Of a stretch of 64,000 nt of DNA, positions 49,821 to 63,200 are shown one piece after another. Both the position numbers and the translations under genes were made by a program. The stretch is from Phoebastria nigripes (taxonomy: Eukaryota > Chordata > Aves > Procellariiformes > Diomedeidae). The stretch is taken from assembly GCA_035582835.1 (NCBI GenBank), contig JAYKAV010000466.1, positions 1 to 64,000 on the forward strand. The letters are read 5' to 3'. The notes below the pieces were generated by a model that saw nothing but the letters and a program-made list of their open reading frames with translations, had not been told where the DNA came from and made no database searches. How positions within the stretch are numbered: position 1 is the first letter of the stretch; each line of letters begins with the position of its first letter.

Positions 49821-51168
49821 TGCTAGATGGGAACTTATATCACCTGTATACTATGTATTAGTGATTCAGCCATGTTCCTATTGCCCAGGCCTCCTAAAAT
49901 AGCTCTTGTTATGGGTTAGCAAAAACTGAGCTCTGCAGGGTAACTCAGAGTAGTAAACGAAATCCTAACTACTAAAAAATTCCCAAGGCAACCAAAACAA
50001 ATTAAAGTTTCATTAAAGAGACTGAATACACTCTACATGTATTTATATCTCACAATAATGTACCAAGATGTACATAGGCTATAAAGTATGAACAAAGTAC
50101 TGTGTGCAATCTTTCTATGTCCTAAAGTACTCTCTAAATAAAAACAATTTATAACTTTAATTCCTAGCAAGGTCTCTGATGAATTCAATTCATTCAGCAG
50201 TGATACATTGAATCAGAGTTTAGATCCTAGCAAACAGCTCTGTACTAAAAAAAAAAACCAAACAACACATCCCCAAAACCCCATGAAATTCCACAAAAAG
50301 CTACCACACAAACAGGTACTGTACTACTTACAGCTACAGACCTGAAACTCTCCTAATCAATATACAAACATAATTCCTGTTTATTCATCAACACAGCACA
50401 CACTAGGATTAAAATTCAAAGGGCTTTAGTCAGGAAAACATTGTCAGGAAAGCACTCAGAGGCGTGAAGCTCTATGCACGAACGAGTCAAAGGCTTCTAG
50501 CTCCCTAGATTCTTGTATTTCTTACACCTGTCGTGGAAATCTCTCCCTGTACCTCCTTCCTAAATTACAGCATGTTTAAACAGAACCAGTCAACTTTTTC
50601 TGTCCTGAAAAAAAGAAAAAAATGTTAAAAGACAACTAACTGCTTTTACACTTACTCTTCATCTACTGTGGCAGTTACAGCTGTGCTCAGTTACATGCCG
50701 TTGCTACATCCTAGACATGCAACNCACTTTAAAACTAGGCATGAAAGATCCAACAAAAAGGGTAAGATAAAAGCTTGTAACCGGGCAAGACTGATCCCCT
50801 CTACCAAATTTCTCAGGTGTGCGAGTGTGATACTGTAACACAGTAAAATGGTGACACTACATCCTGTAAGCACACCAAGAGAAAAGAATACTGTCACAAT
50901 GATTGATTAAGTTTGTCAGCTCAAAAAGATGAAGTGATACTAGGATTAGTTTTTAAATATATAGAAAAATGTTTCGGTCACTAGCTTCAAGAGTTTGCAC
51001 TTTTGGCCATTTATAGTAAGCTAACCAGCTTAATTGGAAAGGCCTAACAATTGTTCTAAAATGGTTAATTCTTGCTCTTCAGAATAAAATTACAAAATAT
51101 TTCTGATACCAAAGCCCAGACTAGCTGAAGTAATTCTGTCAGTGTTCTCTGGAGCTTACTGAAGTACA
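49821..51168. other. Intergenic DNA
   Basis: AT-rich sequence with one undetermined base at 50724. No gene or repeat was recognised. Confidence 0.6.
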
Positions 51169-51690
51169 GTGTGTCTGTATGCATGTGCGTTACGTCTCCA
51201 AATTTTGGCACAAAGTCCAATTTGTCAGGGCTGTGAGCATGAACCCCTTCTGGTGTTTAGTTGGCAGAGTGAAGAAATTCAGCTGGCTGAGTCCAAGGTG
51301 GGCTCCTTCACCAGTGCAGTGAAGAAAGCTGGAAGCAAGGACTTACCCCTCCTTTCCCCCGGGGGCCATTTCCAGCTGTGGCTTTACCACTGGTGCCACA
51401 GCTGTGCAACAGCTGGCCTATGTTCAGTCCCGGACCTCCTCCAGTCTGGCCCTGCCCTGGACCCACCGGCTGGGCTTCCCAGCTCAGCCTTACACCAGCC
51501 CCAGCACTATGGCCTTGCCAGGGCATCGCTGGACTGTCTGACTGTGATCATCACCTCTGGCCCTGATCCTGACCCCTGCAACGTTGTCGGCAAGACCACT
51601 GCTCCCATCTGACTTGCTGTCACACTCGGCTCCTGGCTCACCTTCCTTTGCCGAGCAGCCAGGCCTCGCTGTNCCCTGATGCAATTTTGG
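51169..51690. other. Unclassified GC-rich block with a 147-codon open frame
   Basis: This is an isolated GC-rich segment, densest at about 51300-51680, inside AT-rich DNA. The plus-strand frame 51169-51612 is open for 147 codons and the other strand has open frames too. The translation is rich in Pro, Leu, Ser and Cys and carries no motif I recognise, so I do not call it a gene. It lacks the CpG density of the promoter islands. A diverged retroelement or other repeat is the most likely explanation. An undetermined base is at 51673. Confidence 0.4.
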
Positions 51691-54600
51691 TACATGGTTT
51701 TGGCAAAAAGAAACAATTCTGGAATTTAAGGCTGGCAATTGTTTGTTTCTTGAGAGAGGGATCTCAAGGAGTTAGAGATAAGTAACAAGTTTAATCTGTT
51801 AGGAGTCAGATAAGTTAAGGGGTCTGCTGTGTATCATTCTTGGTATCATGGTAATGATAAAATTCAAAAATAAATCCTGGTCTAGTCAAGGAGAAAGAGC
51901 CAAAGTTTTGGAAAGCTCCTCAAAAGCTCAATAAAAGTGTCTTCTGAATGTGCACAGTGCAAGGATTTCTGCTGCTCTGAGAAGATAAAGATTACCATTG
52001 CCATGCTCAGGAAAGATAAAGATTACCTTTCTCGATCAGTCGTAATGGAAAACATGCCTGTGTCTCAGGATCTCCGGCCCACAGCCTGGCATTTTGGCTT
52101 AAACCATCATGGAAGGGGAGTTTGTCTTAGCCTATTGGTGATCTGACAGATGTATTTGTAAGTATTGAACAAAATTCTGTCTTCAGGCGCAGAGATGCAG
52201 GTTCAAGAACAGACCATGTTGATGCATTTTCACTTCTGACTGCATTTCTGGCAAAGACAGTATGATCCTGGGAGTTCTGTTTGTGTAACTGACAGTACAG
52301 TTTGGGCTATTGCATTTTTTCCAAGTTCCAAATGATTCTTTCAGCCTTTTTATTGACACCTTTGAATACAAAACTGCTCAAGACACTCCTTTCCACTTCC
52401 TGAACTAATGAAAAATCTGACTTGAGAGAAGGCAGATCTAATGCGTTAAGGCACTCTTTCATTTAGTAGGTGCTATGGGTGAAGACTGGATCCTAAAATG
52501 GGAAAAAACTGTATGAGTTGTATAGCTGCTGCAAGCATGTCTTTCAAACCCATGTATGTAATAGTTGTTCAGAAATTACTACAAAAAGCTATTAGTTTGA
52601 AAACTGCCTGCTTTTTGTGAGGATGTATGTATTTGTGTCAACAGAGGATCAATTTTTTTTTTTCTTGGTAGAGTGAACTGAGCTTTTTTCCGTCTTCAGC
52701 TACTGAAGTTAAAGAATTCCTAGCCAGTACAGTGAAGCCACTGTGTAGGGCTTTGAATCTATTTTTCATTACTACTTCAGCATTTTTTTCCTTACTGAAT
52801 CTGGGTACCATAAAGAACTTTTTAAGTATGTCCATAATCATATGTACCAAAATAGGTCCTCGCTTAACAAAAGGGGATAAGCCTACTTTAGATGATAATT
52901 ACACCAATGGTGATCTTACCTGTAGATATTGTGGTTAAGATTTTCAAACAGGCTTAAGATAGGTGTGTCATTCCCTTCACCACCAAAATAGGTAGCTTAT
53001 GTTTAATAGATTCTGGTCTCTCATACATTTTCAGTGTGCAATTCTTCTCAAACTCAAGACTGTTGGAATCTTTACAAGTTGTTCTATGCAGGTAGTGCTA
53101 TAGTGAGCCTTCATGTGAATGGCTAAGGAGGAATTTAGATGTCTCCCTATAGATACCCATCCTGTAATTATGTAGCCTCTGCTCGTACTCCCCTAGAGAA
53201 ACTAGGACAATTTCATAACACTGATAACATTGCTGCACAGAAAATACCACAGGGTCCTCTCTCCTTAACACTGCATAGCAGAAATGTGCTGGATACTCCG
53301 GCTGAAGTTACAGACAAAGTCTGCACTTGCTTTGAAAATAGAAATTTTTATCCCCTTAATTAAAATAAGTCTAAGAAAGGCAAATAGTGTTGTAATGAAA
53401 ACGAATTTATGAAGATTGTAAAATCTGACAGTTCTCAGATACAGCTTCATCAAAAAGTTAACTGATCCAAAAATTGATGTTGCCTACCTATTAGAAAGTT
53501 AAAATAGTCAAATTCCATGGCTGAATATATCATATCTGCAGCTTGGTTTCCTAATTAATCCAATTATTTGTCTGTCTGCCTCAGAGTTTTTTCAGCTTCT
53601 ACGTGTTTCAAATGCAGTGAGTAGGACAGACTTCACTGTGAAAACAGCAGCACAGTGCACCCCATGTGGGATAACTCCCATGTTTATTCAGCATCAGTTC
53701 TTTCATCCGCAGGAGACCAGACCCATCAGTTCTTCTCTTCATAGCACAACTGATTTAAAAATGATACAAACAATGTAATTAACAGAGGGTCTGAAAATTC
53801 AGAATGTAAACTTTCCAAATTAAATCAGATGGCATAATTCATTTGCTAGAGATTGATTTTTCACCAACCAGAATCTGTCTAGGAGTTATGATAGGAATTA
53901 TCTTGCTACTTATCTTCATTCTGATTCAGTAACAGCACCTGTAAGATTTTATTGATGTAACTAGCAAACCAGATGGCAATTTTGCTAAATCTTGGAGAAA
54001 AAAGTGATTGATTTTTATACAGTCATGGTGTAGGACAACTTGAAAATATTAAACTGGATATACATATTGACCTACTTCCAATCAAGCCACCTTGTTATAT
54101 TTGTTGATAATCTACTATACTATTGATTGCTAGATACTTCCCTATCCTCCAGAAACTGCTGGCTGTGTTCTCATCTTTTATGTGTAAAACATCAGGAGAT
54201 CGTTGGCAGAATCTGAAAGTTCTGCGTAACTTCTGTAACCCTTGCAGATCATACTGTGAAAGCCAAGTTTATTTTGTTTATTCTGTTACACGCTTCAAGC
54301 TAATTTGTTTCCTGGCAAAGTAAGTGGAGTATATACACAGTCTCAATTTTCTTTATTTACTGAGTTCATAATCTACCCTGGCCAGTCAGATTGGTTATTC
54401 AAACTAAGCCAGTTAATAAGGATACAAAACACAGTTATCTCACTTAAAACAATTGCTGTAACATGCAAAATTATGCTCAACTTTCTTTATCTTTTTTTAC
54501 TGCTTCTGTACACTTTCAAATAAAATGTGTTGCTTTTCCCAATAACAATATTTTAGTGTATCATCCAGAAAATAAACAGTAAAAGAATGTTTTCACTGCA

Positions 54601-56378
54601 GCAACACCTCAGCTAATTTCAAAGGAGAAAAGCCTACCAACAACCATTCTACCATTGTAAGCATGTAAGTTCAGATATTTTCCACCTACCATGTATACAG
54701 AAATGGAAAAGCTATCAGTCAGCTCTGATTAAGAAGCTGCACCACAGGACAGATTTCAAGAGACAGCATTCAGTCCTGTGTGCCCCAGAGATAACATTAA
54801 GGAATGAGATCCAATACTACTATCCATACATAAATCAGAATAGAAAATAAATATGGTGGTACTAGTCTGGCTATCTGCCTTCAGAAAAAGGCTTCAGGGA
54901 GAAACTAACCAACAAATCACACAGAAGGCTGGCTTGCAGAATTTCCCAAGTCTTATCTTTTATGTTAAAAAAAAAAAATGGAAAATATTGCAACATTATT
55001 ATATGTAGATAATTTACAGATTTTAGAAGCTCATTGTTCAAAGTCAACGTAGAGAAAATAAAGCCCACCATTACAAAGAGAGTTTGAATAAAATAAAATT
55101 ATGTATCTCACAACATTTGCAGATCTCAACAATTAAATTTGGAGTGTCATTCACTTGAGCAGAAGTTCCTGAAAGAAACCCTGGTGATGTACTCTGCCTG
55201 CAAAAACTCTCCGTAAGTCCTTTCAGCAATACCTTACACAGCTAAAAAAAAGCGAGTGAGTGAAGATTCTGAATGGTTTGGAAACCAATGTGTATTTCCA
55301 GCTTTTAGGGGTTTTTTTATACAAAATATAAAAATGATACTATATGCTTTTGAAACAGAAGAAAGTTAAACACTGCTTTCCAAAATGAAATCTGACAGTT
55401 TCACCTTATGAAACCATCACCTTATCTATTAATTTCTAAATGGATTTTTTCCTGAATGGAGACATTTCTGCGGAGGTTTTCATTCTGAAAAACTGATATT
55501 TTTAAAACAGAGATAATTTTCAAGCATCTCTGACCTGCAAACATATACAGACCTGGAGCACTTCCTTAGCCTGTATAAATATGCAGACATCATAGCACAA
55601 TGTGAATACTTATTATCTATTATTATCTGTTTTATGTTTTCTTTTTCAGACAAAACAAAACATAAATATTTTTCCCAGCCCTGAAGAGCTCACAGTGTAA
55701 AGGTACTGAGCCAGGGGAAGAGAATTCTCACAGTACAAGAGAAGAATGTTGGCTGGGGACTCAATATAAAGTTTTAGAAGTGGAAAGATATTTTTCAAAG
55801 AATTCAGTGTGCAATGTGTTCCTACAACTTGTCACTAATGGTCAGCTAGCCTCCTGCAGACTTCAAATTGCAGCCAATTATTATGGTGAAAGACTATCCC
55901 CTCGCCTGCTCAGAGCATAGATCTGTAGAGGATCAAGGGGTGAATTGCACTGCTGTCTGATGGGCCTGTTAGCCAGCTATGTCAAGGTTTCCAGCAGAGT
56001 CTCCATATGCACTTTACCCCTGCCACTTACAAGAAGGAAAGCTAATACTAAAGGATAACTCCAAGTTAATCTCACACAACCTACGGGTTAGTACAATGCT
56101 CCAAGCATCCAGCTTTTAAATGAGACAAAACTGGGAGGTTTCGGTCAAAGATGAAGATGCTCAGTAGCAGATCCAGGTCTTAGGACTTGAGCTGCAGAGG
56201 TGCGGGGGCAATGTCAGCTGGCTGCCCACGAAATCAATTCTCAGGGGAGGCAGCTGCACCCAATGTAAAACGGTCAACATCTTCAGCTCCAGGAGAAAAC
56301 TACTGCATCTTGTCAGCTTCACATGGATCCAGCTTTGTGAGGCTGACTGGTGGATAGAGCTGTAGATCAGGGCAGAAG
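51691..56378. other. Intergenic DNA
   Basis: AT-rich DNA. AAAGATAAAGATTACC occurs at about 52014-52029 and GAAGATAAAGATTACC at about 51981-51996, a local 16-bp duplication. An AATAAA lies at about 51931. No gene was recognised. Open frames of 60-75 codons lack any domain. Confidence 0.55.
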
Positions 56379-56739
56379 GTGAGCCAACCCTTGCTGAGTT
56401 CCCAGCTGCCGTGCCTGCAGCCAGCGCCTGAGCAGGCGAATTTACAACCAGCTTTGGTGCCTCAACCTTGCGCTGCAGCCATTTTCAAGGATGTTTTTTC
56501 CCCTCCAAGCTTTGTCCTGTCGAGTACTCCTGAAACCCCAGCCCCAGAGAGCCACCAGAGCACTGAACGGGGACAGGCGGCCTTGGCACTGGGCAGGCGA
56601 GGTGGCCCAGCTCGGGCCCCCAAGGCCCCGGCTGCGGTAGGGACGTGTTTCACCTTGCGGGGGACATTCGGTGAGGAAAGGAAAAGCCTCCCCTAGGAAT
56701 GCAGACAGCAGCTTTACTTCTATAGTTAATGAACTTCAT
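56379..56739. other. GC-rising flank of the CpG island
   Basis: This segment is moderately GC-rich. A 105-codon plus-strand frame (56379-56696) has no recognisable similarity and is compatible with chance in GC-rich sequence. It may be part of a transcribed region around the adjoining island. Confidence 0.35.
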
Positions 56740-57230
56740 TGATCCAAGGTAAGGGCGGGCTACTCGTTCCCCTCGGCTCCCTCACGCCCCCGCCCCGGCC
56801 CCGCCGGCCGGCCGGCAGGTGGCGCCGCGCCGCTGCTGTGCGGCCGGAGCGCGCGCACCCCACCAGCCCCCGCGCGGCGGTGGCGGCGGCCGTTGGCGGG
56901 CGGCGGCGGCCGTTGGCGGAGCGGGGGCTGCGGGCGCCGCGGGCACAGCGGAGTGGGTGCGGCCGCGGCTGCCCCGGTTTGCCGCTCCCCGCTGTGAGGG
57001 AGGGGGAGAAACGCACCCTCACTCCGGCAAGGGTGGCGGGAGGAACCCACGGCGGGCTTGCCTCACCGGAAAGCCCTGAAGCGCTCGTCGGCAGCGGGCC
57101 AGAGGGTAGGCGCCATGTTGTGAGCGCGGAGCTGGCGGCCGGTGCGCGGGCCCGGGCCTGGCGGGGGCCTGCGGGAACCCGCGCGCCTCCACCTCTGTGT
57201 CCGTCAGTGCAGCGCGTTTGGTACCAACAG
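56740..57230. promoter_or_regulatory. CpG island, promoter of an unidentified transcript
   Basis: This is a very GC- and CpG-rich block with a GGCGGC-repeat core at about 56875-56930. A YY1-type core, GCGCCATGTTGTGAG, is at 57110-57124, a position typical of just downstream of a start site on the plus strand. A consensus donor on the plus strand (AGAGG|GTAAGA) follows at 57299/57300. No open frame resembles a known protein. In mammals the next gene on this side of PJA2 is MAN2A1, on the opposite strand, but its first coding exon was not found here. A long non-coding RNA or a distal alternative first exon is possible. Confidence 0.6.
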
Positions 57231-57254
57231 CGTTTACTAAAGGAGGCTTTCTAA

Positions 57255-60200
57255 AAGATGCAGAACTCTTGTTAATAGGAAAGAGAAGAGAGAAAGAGGG
57301 TAAGATTCAGGAACTCTGAAGTACTCGGGTATTTATAAATGAATAAAAAAGATTTCACTTTATTTTATNTTGAGCCATTAATTTGTAAAATGTAGCACGT
57401 CCTTCTTGCAGTAGTGAAATTTTCCCTTGCTATAATACAATCCCTGTTGTGGTTTTGGAAGTACTGATTCTGATACAATGCCAGGAAAAATAAGCTATTA
57501 GTGAAGAAAGTTCTGTTCCTGAGCTTCACCTTCGAAGGACATCATGTCCGGGGACACTTTATACATAAGTAGAAAAGCAGCAAAAGGTGTGGGGAGGCTC
57601 TGGCAGCTGTGCAGCAGTTACATGCATTTCTGTAAACTTGGTGCTGTGGTATGATGATTATTTTTTATACGTTTATTTACCACTTTAATTTCTTCAAGGG
57701 TAGGATTTGGGAAATATAATTTAATCCATATTTTTCAGAATGTGGAAAGTATCCAAAGGATTATGATACAAACAACGTAATATACTGCAATTTCAAGACA
57801 CTATGTTGATTTATCTGCCTTTTTTGTCCAGAGAGGATAGCAATACGGTATCAGACAGCCGACTCGTGCTACGTCACAACATAAAGAGGATTATGCATAC
57901 AGATTACAGCTCTTAGTGTACCACAGAAATATCTAACACAAGCAGTTTATATCAGAATTAGAACTGCTGTTGAAGAACTAAGTGTTCAGATAATTCTGTG
58001 ACTATTGTATGGGTCACGTCTGCAACAATTGAAACGCAACATGGAGAGGAAGTCCGTGAAGCNTTTGGCTGCATGGATATGTGTATTGCTGAGCTAGCAA
58101 AGGCAGTAACAATAGTGCATGANGTCACTCCTTATCTCTAAGGCCTTTGCAATAGTCCACTGCTGCAGTTGCTGTGGGAGCTGGACATATGGTTAAAACC
58201 CATAAAGGCAGCAGTCCATAAGGTCAACAGACATATGGCTGACAGGCCAAAAAGTTAATATGCTGAGAAGTCTATAAACTGGGAAGCTGGAAAAAAGTAT
58301 CTGGTATATCCAAGAAGGGNGAAAGGCTCTTTTAGAAAGATTGCTGAGGAGTTTATTTCAAAAATATTTTTGTCTGGTGTTTTTTTAATGCAGAGCAAAG
58401 TTTGTATGTAATGCTTCAGCTGAGTAAGTGTCATTAAAGCAACAACACAACTTCGATCTTCTAAAAAAGTGAGAGAGAGCTGGAAATGATTTGTGTGTCA
58501 GAAGGACTTTAACTCTTCCTTAGACCAGTGAATACTTAGCCATTTCCAGCTTTCTGACTTACTGACTTCTGGATGCTCCAAAGCGTTTGACTTAGCAGGA
58601 TGCAAGCACATGGTGAAAATATCTGTATTCAGAAGTGGGGAGGCTACTGTGTAAAATAGGAATGTACGCACTAGCATTAGGTATTACTTCAGAAAATTTT
58701 TAACTCCGCCACTCTGTTTCAATGCTCAAAATATATTTTTAAACTAGAGATAGGTTGTTAAATGTAGAGGTTGTTAAATAATACTGGAATCTGATTAATG
58801 GTAATTCTCACAGTTACAGGCCCCATTTGCAATTAGCAGGTAGTGTGGGTAGCTGGCAAAATGTATTTGGTTTCTACTGCTGGCTCGTGTGCTGGCTTCA
58901 TTTGTAAATAACACCAGAAAATGCTGAAGATGCTGTATTACAACAGTAAGGAGTATTCTGAGGAGACTGCTGCCTGTTTACTTGTCTTGGACTTCTCTCA
59001 GAGCAATGGAGACCTGGATCCCAAACTATGCTTCTTTTCGTACCGTCGGCACATATTTCCGTTCAAGAGCACTGTCCAACAGTGTTGAAGTCTTCCGGCC
59101 TGTTTGTCTTTGCATTCCCTTTAATTCCCTTTTGTCGTCCTTGTAACTCCTCTGTCATCTTCTTACGNGCAGAACTCTACAACCAATCTTATCACTCAGA
59201 CTAAGAATAGAAACAGATCACCTTGAAATGACTCCTCAGCCCTTGAGGAGGGAGCAAGAACTGGAAGAATCCAGTTCAAAACCACCTCTTTCTTTTAAAA
59301 ATCTATAGAGATTTTTTGCAGTTTACCTCTCAGTTATAGCCCCTAACTTGTCTCTCCACCATCACTTCCTTTTTCTTTTTCCTTCTTTTTTGATCTGCTT
59401 CCTTTCTTTTTTACTTTGCAGACTGTGCAAGTCATTAATGTTTTCTTCTCTGTGTTTCCTGCCATCTGTATCTTGCTAACTTCCTCCTTCTTTCAAACTG
59501 CATTGTATGCCATATCTCCTTTCCCCATGTCAGTGCCACTAACTGCTCTTTCTCCCTCAATTCTATCTGATAGAATAATTTATTCACTATATTATATTTT
59601 TATATAGTTTCTGCAATATATACCTTACACTGACTTTCATTACTACATTCAGTGTGGAATGTTTTCTCCTTACAGATGATAAACAGAGAGAGAGGCAAAG
59701 CATGTTGATCACAAGCAGCCAGGGCTTTGTGGCTGAGGAATGGCTTACCAAAGTGGCTGACAGATGGCTCTGCACTGTACTCTATTTATTTCATAGTTAT
59801 CAAAGCTCTTCCCTACCATGCACATCTTCCAAAAGTTGACAGGTCTTGTTACTGGGAGCAGGGGTCAGGTAACATCTATNGTTGCCAGCACTGACACCAT
59901 TCCAAAGGTCATACTTTACAGTCTGCGAATTACTGCTGTCAGTAAGGGATAAATGGGTAGGAGTTATGAAGAGTCAAGAAGGCCTCAGAGTGCTGTCCTA
60001 AGAGCTTAACGATGTATTCCTAATTTCCCCATGGGTGTTTAGTCTCCGCTTGTTCTCTTGACCAAATATCCCAAGTAGGACTGTGTCCACTCAGGATAAC
60101 ATAGCAAGTTTTTCCACAGAGATCCTTCAAGGATAAGTTGTTTTCTGAGCATTTCAGTGAGGAACAAAATGAAACAGAATGGCTTTCCTGGAAAATGGAA

Positions 60201-63200
60201 AACGACTTTTACAAGAGTATTGTTTAAAATAAAATAGCACTAAGTGCTACGTGGTATCCTAATCTTAGATGCAGTGCTGCCTTTGAAAGAAAGCACGCCA
60301 GCAGCAGTTCTTGCACATGTTTTGCTACAGATTTGGTCTAACAAATTCTCAGTTCCCAAAACATTAAAAGTCTTTTCTTACATCTGTACTCCTTTCATCA
60401 TGCAAATACCCTCCTACTGGTATAGTTACAGTTAATTCCCTCTGAATAATACTGCTGTACTCAGGAATAGTGGCACGACACTCAAGCTAATAGGCTATCC
60501 ATATTCTCAGCTTCACAAAAACATGAGGAATGATAGATTTTTACAGCTGTTGCTGTTGGCATCATTTCTGCAAAGTGAACATTCTATCTTTTAATCTTGT
60601 GAGGGTTTCTAATGGGACTTGTTTCAGGACTTCATATTTGGTTTCTTAAGTTGTGCTTGCATTATAGGTAGACACTAAGGAGAGAGAAGTGATGAAAAAA
60701 GCATTATCTACAATTTGCTGCTGGAGAGGAGAACCTTGGTTTTGGTGTTTGTATCTGTGAATAGTGGTGTCCTTGTGACTCAGCGCTGTTTTCACTGATT
60801 TCACTGCAGGGAATTACTACAAAATTTTAAGGAGCATGTGTGAAACAGGTATGTTTACCAGAAATAGGATGGTAATTTTTTTAAACCTACCACAAGTGCA
60901 AACTTGACCTTGTTCCTAATCTACTGTAAATCTTAATTTTATGAAGATTCATAGGTCATGTTTCTAATAAAAGAAAAATTATTTGGGAAGGGTTTAGTTT
61001 AATCAAGTAAAGAGCTGGGTGATATCATACTTCACAAGGTTGTTAGCTTTCCAAAAAGTTTTTAGAGCAATTTTAAGTAATTCCATTCCTCTTCTCAGGA
61101 TGGCCTTGCAAAATGGTTTCAAAAGGACTGTTGCCCTTTGGTTTTCATGAAGATTATGCAAATCTCAAAATATGTAGAACCTAGCCAAAAGAATCTATAA
61201 AACACATGGAGTACTGTCATCATTTTATCTGTGTGACAGAAAGGTGTGCATAGGTGGGCATGCGCTGTTTAAGCCTTCAGAAGATACGGGGGAAAGGGTA
61301 ATAACAACACCAAATTCAGTCTTTTGACTACTTTCACACAGAGTTGCAGGAAGATCAGATGGTGCCCTAAGGTGGGAGATTTCTTTGTTAGTTTTATTTC
61401 TGTGTGTCTATCATACCAGTCTGTCATCTAATCAGCATACTCCAAAAATCTATAGGAATGAACAATTGGAGAGCGAATTGTTTGTCTCTCAAACGGTTTT
61501 TCTTTTGTTACGCCATCTAGTCAGACCCATCAGCTTGTAGATAGATTGTGAAGTACGTTTTTCAAACGTTTATGATATGTAACTAAATTGAATGTGTTGA
61601 AAAGGGAAAGAAAATACTTTTTTTTATTATCAGTAAACAAACTGACTTTATAACCTTGCTATATTTGAAAGGTTACATGAACTTTGAAGCAAAGCTAAGG
61701 TATACTTTTGCTATAATGTGTTACAGAGGTGCCCTGGCTAGCTTTGTATGAGCCAGCTTGGATATCTGAAACAAGGTGGCTAAAGCCAAGCTTCATATGG
61801 TTAACTTTCCTTTCAAGAAGACTGTTTGAAGTGGACTATGGTACACTAAACTTTTAGTTAAAGGAGATTTTTCTTGAACTATATTTTTTCTCCTTAAGGC
61901 GTTTGCTGCAGGAGTACTTGTGTTTTCTTTTGAAGCAACTGATACTACTGTCAGAGCATTGCAGTTCCAGTGGAAAAGGACCATTTCAAATTTTAATGCA
62001 TATAAAGGACATTTGACTTTGTTATAAAGCAACCTGGGATATGGAAAAAAGAGTTTTTTAGTCCACAGAGAAGATACGCAGGAACTCTTCACAGAGGTCG
62101 AATGTCATCCAAGAACACTGACAAAATAAAATAGTATTTCATATAGTTCCTTCATGTCTTGCTTCTTACTTTTCTCTGTAATTATAAATAAAGTAGTGCA
62201 CTGGATCTTGTTTTAAAATAATCCTTCAGAAAAGAAACGCAATTATTCCATCTGGTATATTGCAAGCACTTTAGAAAAAGTGATGCAAATTGTGATGTAT
62301 CTCAAAAAAACTATGTAAATTACACATAAGCACATACACATGCAAATGCTAGCCCATATAGCAAACAAGCTTATTCAGCACCCCAGCTGTCAGTGTGACA
62401 ATGATTAAAACTCACATTAAAGAAGAAACTTAATTTAAAAAAATGATGCTCCCTAGTTGAACTGTTCCGTCCTACCCCTATGCTTCACAGCAGGACTTCT
62501 GTCTGGAATTTTCCTCTGCTCTCTTGTCTGGCTTCTCTTATATGAAAAGAAAAAGTAAGTAAGTCTTCACTTGCTCCGTGAAAGGTGAGTTGTAGAAATA
62601 GGAATGACCTTCCAAAGGAATGGGAGGGTCAGATCTCTGCATTAGTATTATCCCATCCAAGAGCAGTATAAAACAGAGCAAAAGTTTCACCTATTCAGGA
62701 TTACGTGTTTTGCCACCTGGCACAGTAAGCCCGCTAGGCACTGGTGCTGACTTGTGAAGGACTGTGTTCATGCAGGATCACCGTAAGTAGAGGAGCCTTA
62801 CAGCTTTCTGCTCTACCTGGGTAGATAGTAGAATTTTTGTGCATTTAGACATGAAGCACTAACTGAGGCTCNCTGGCTACATTTCTTATTTTTCGCTGAG
62901 TGGGTCAGATTTTCACTTGATGTTGTTGCTGTAGTCTGCATTTCCAGTAATAAAAGCAAAAAAAAGAAAAAGAATTGTGTGTTCTGGCAGGGGAACAGGA
63001 AGACGACAGAAACAATACTGAATTTGCACTGGTCAGAGCAGAATGTAACGGCAATATTCACAAACATTCACACCCAAGTGACTGTAGCATTTCTTTCCAC
63101 CTTTGGCTTTCCTCAGTTGTTGCAAGGGATCTCTCCTGGAATTTCCATTATCCACTTGTCCTCTACACTTGGATTGCCTGTCAGCTGCCGCTGCCTCTGT

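Noticed and set aside
51740..52140. LTR-like layout with AATAAA near 51931 followed by TGCACAGTGCAAGG
   Set aside because: There are no defined ends, target duplication or similarity to the two LTR families recognised here.
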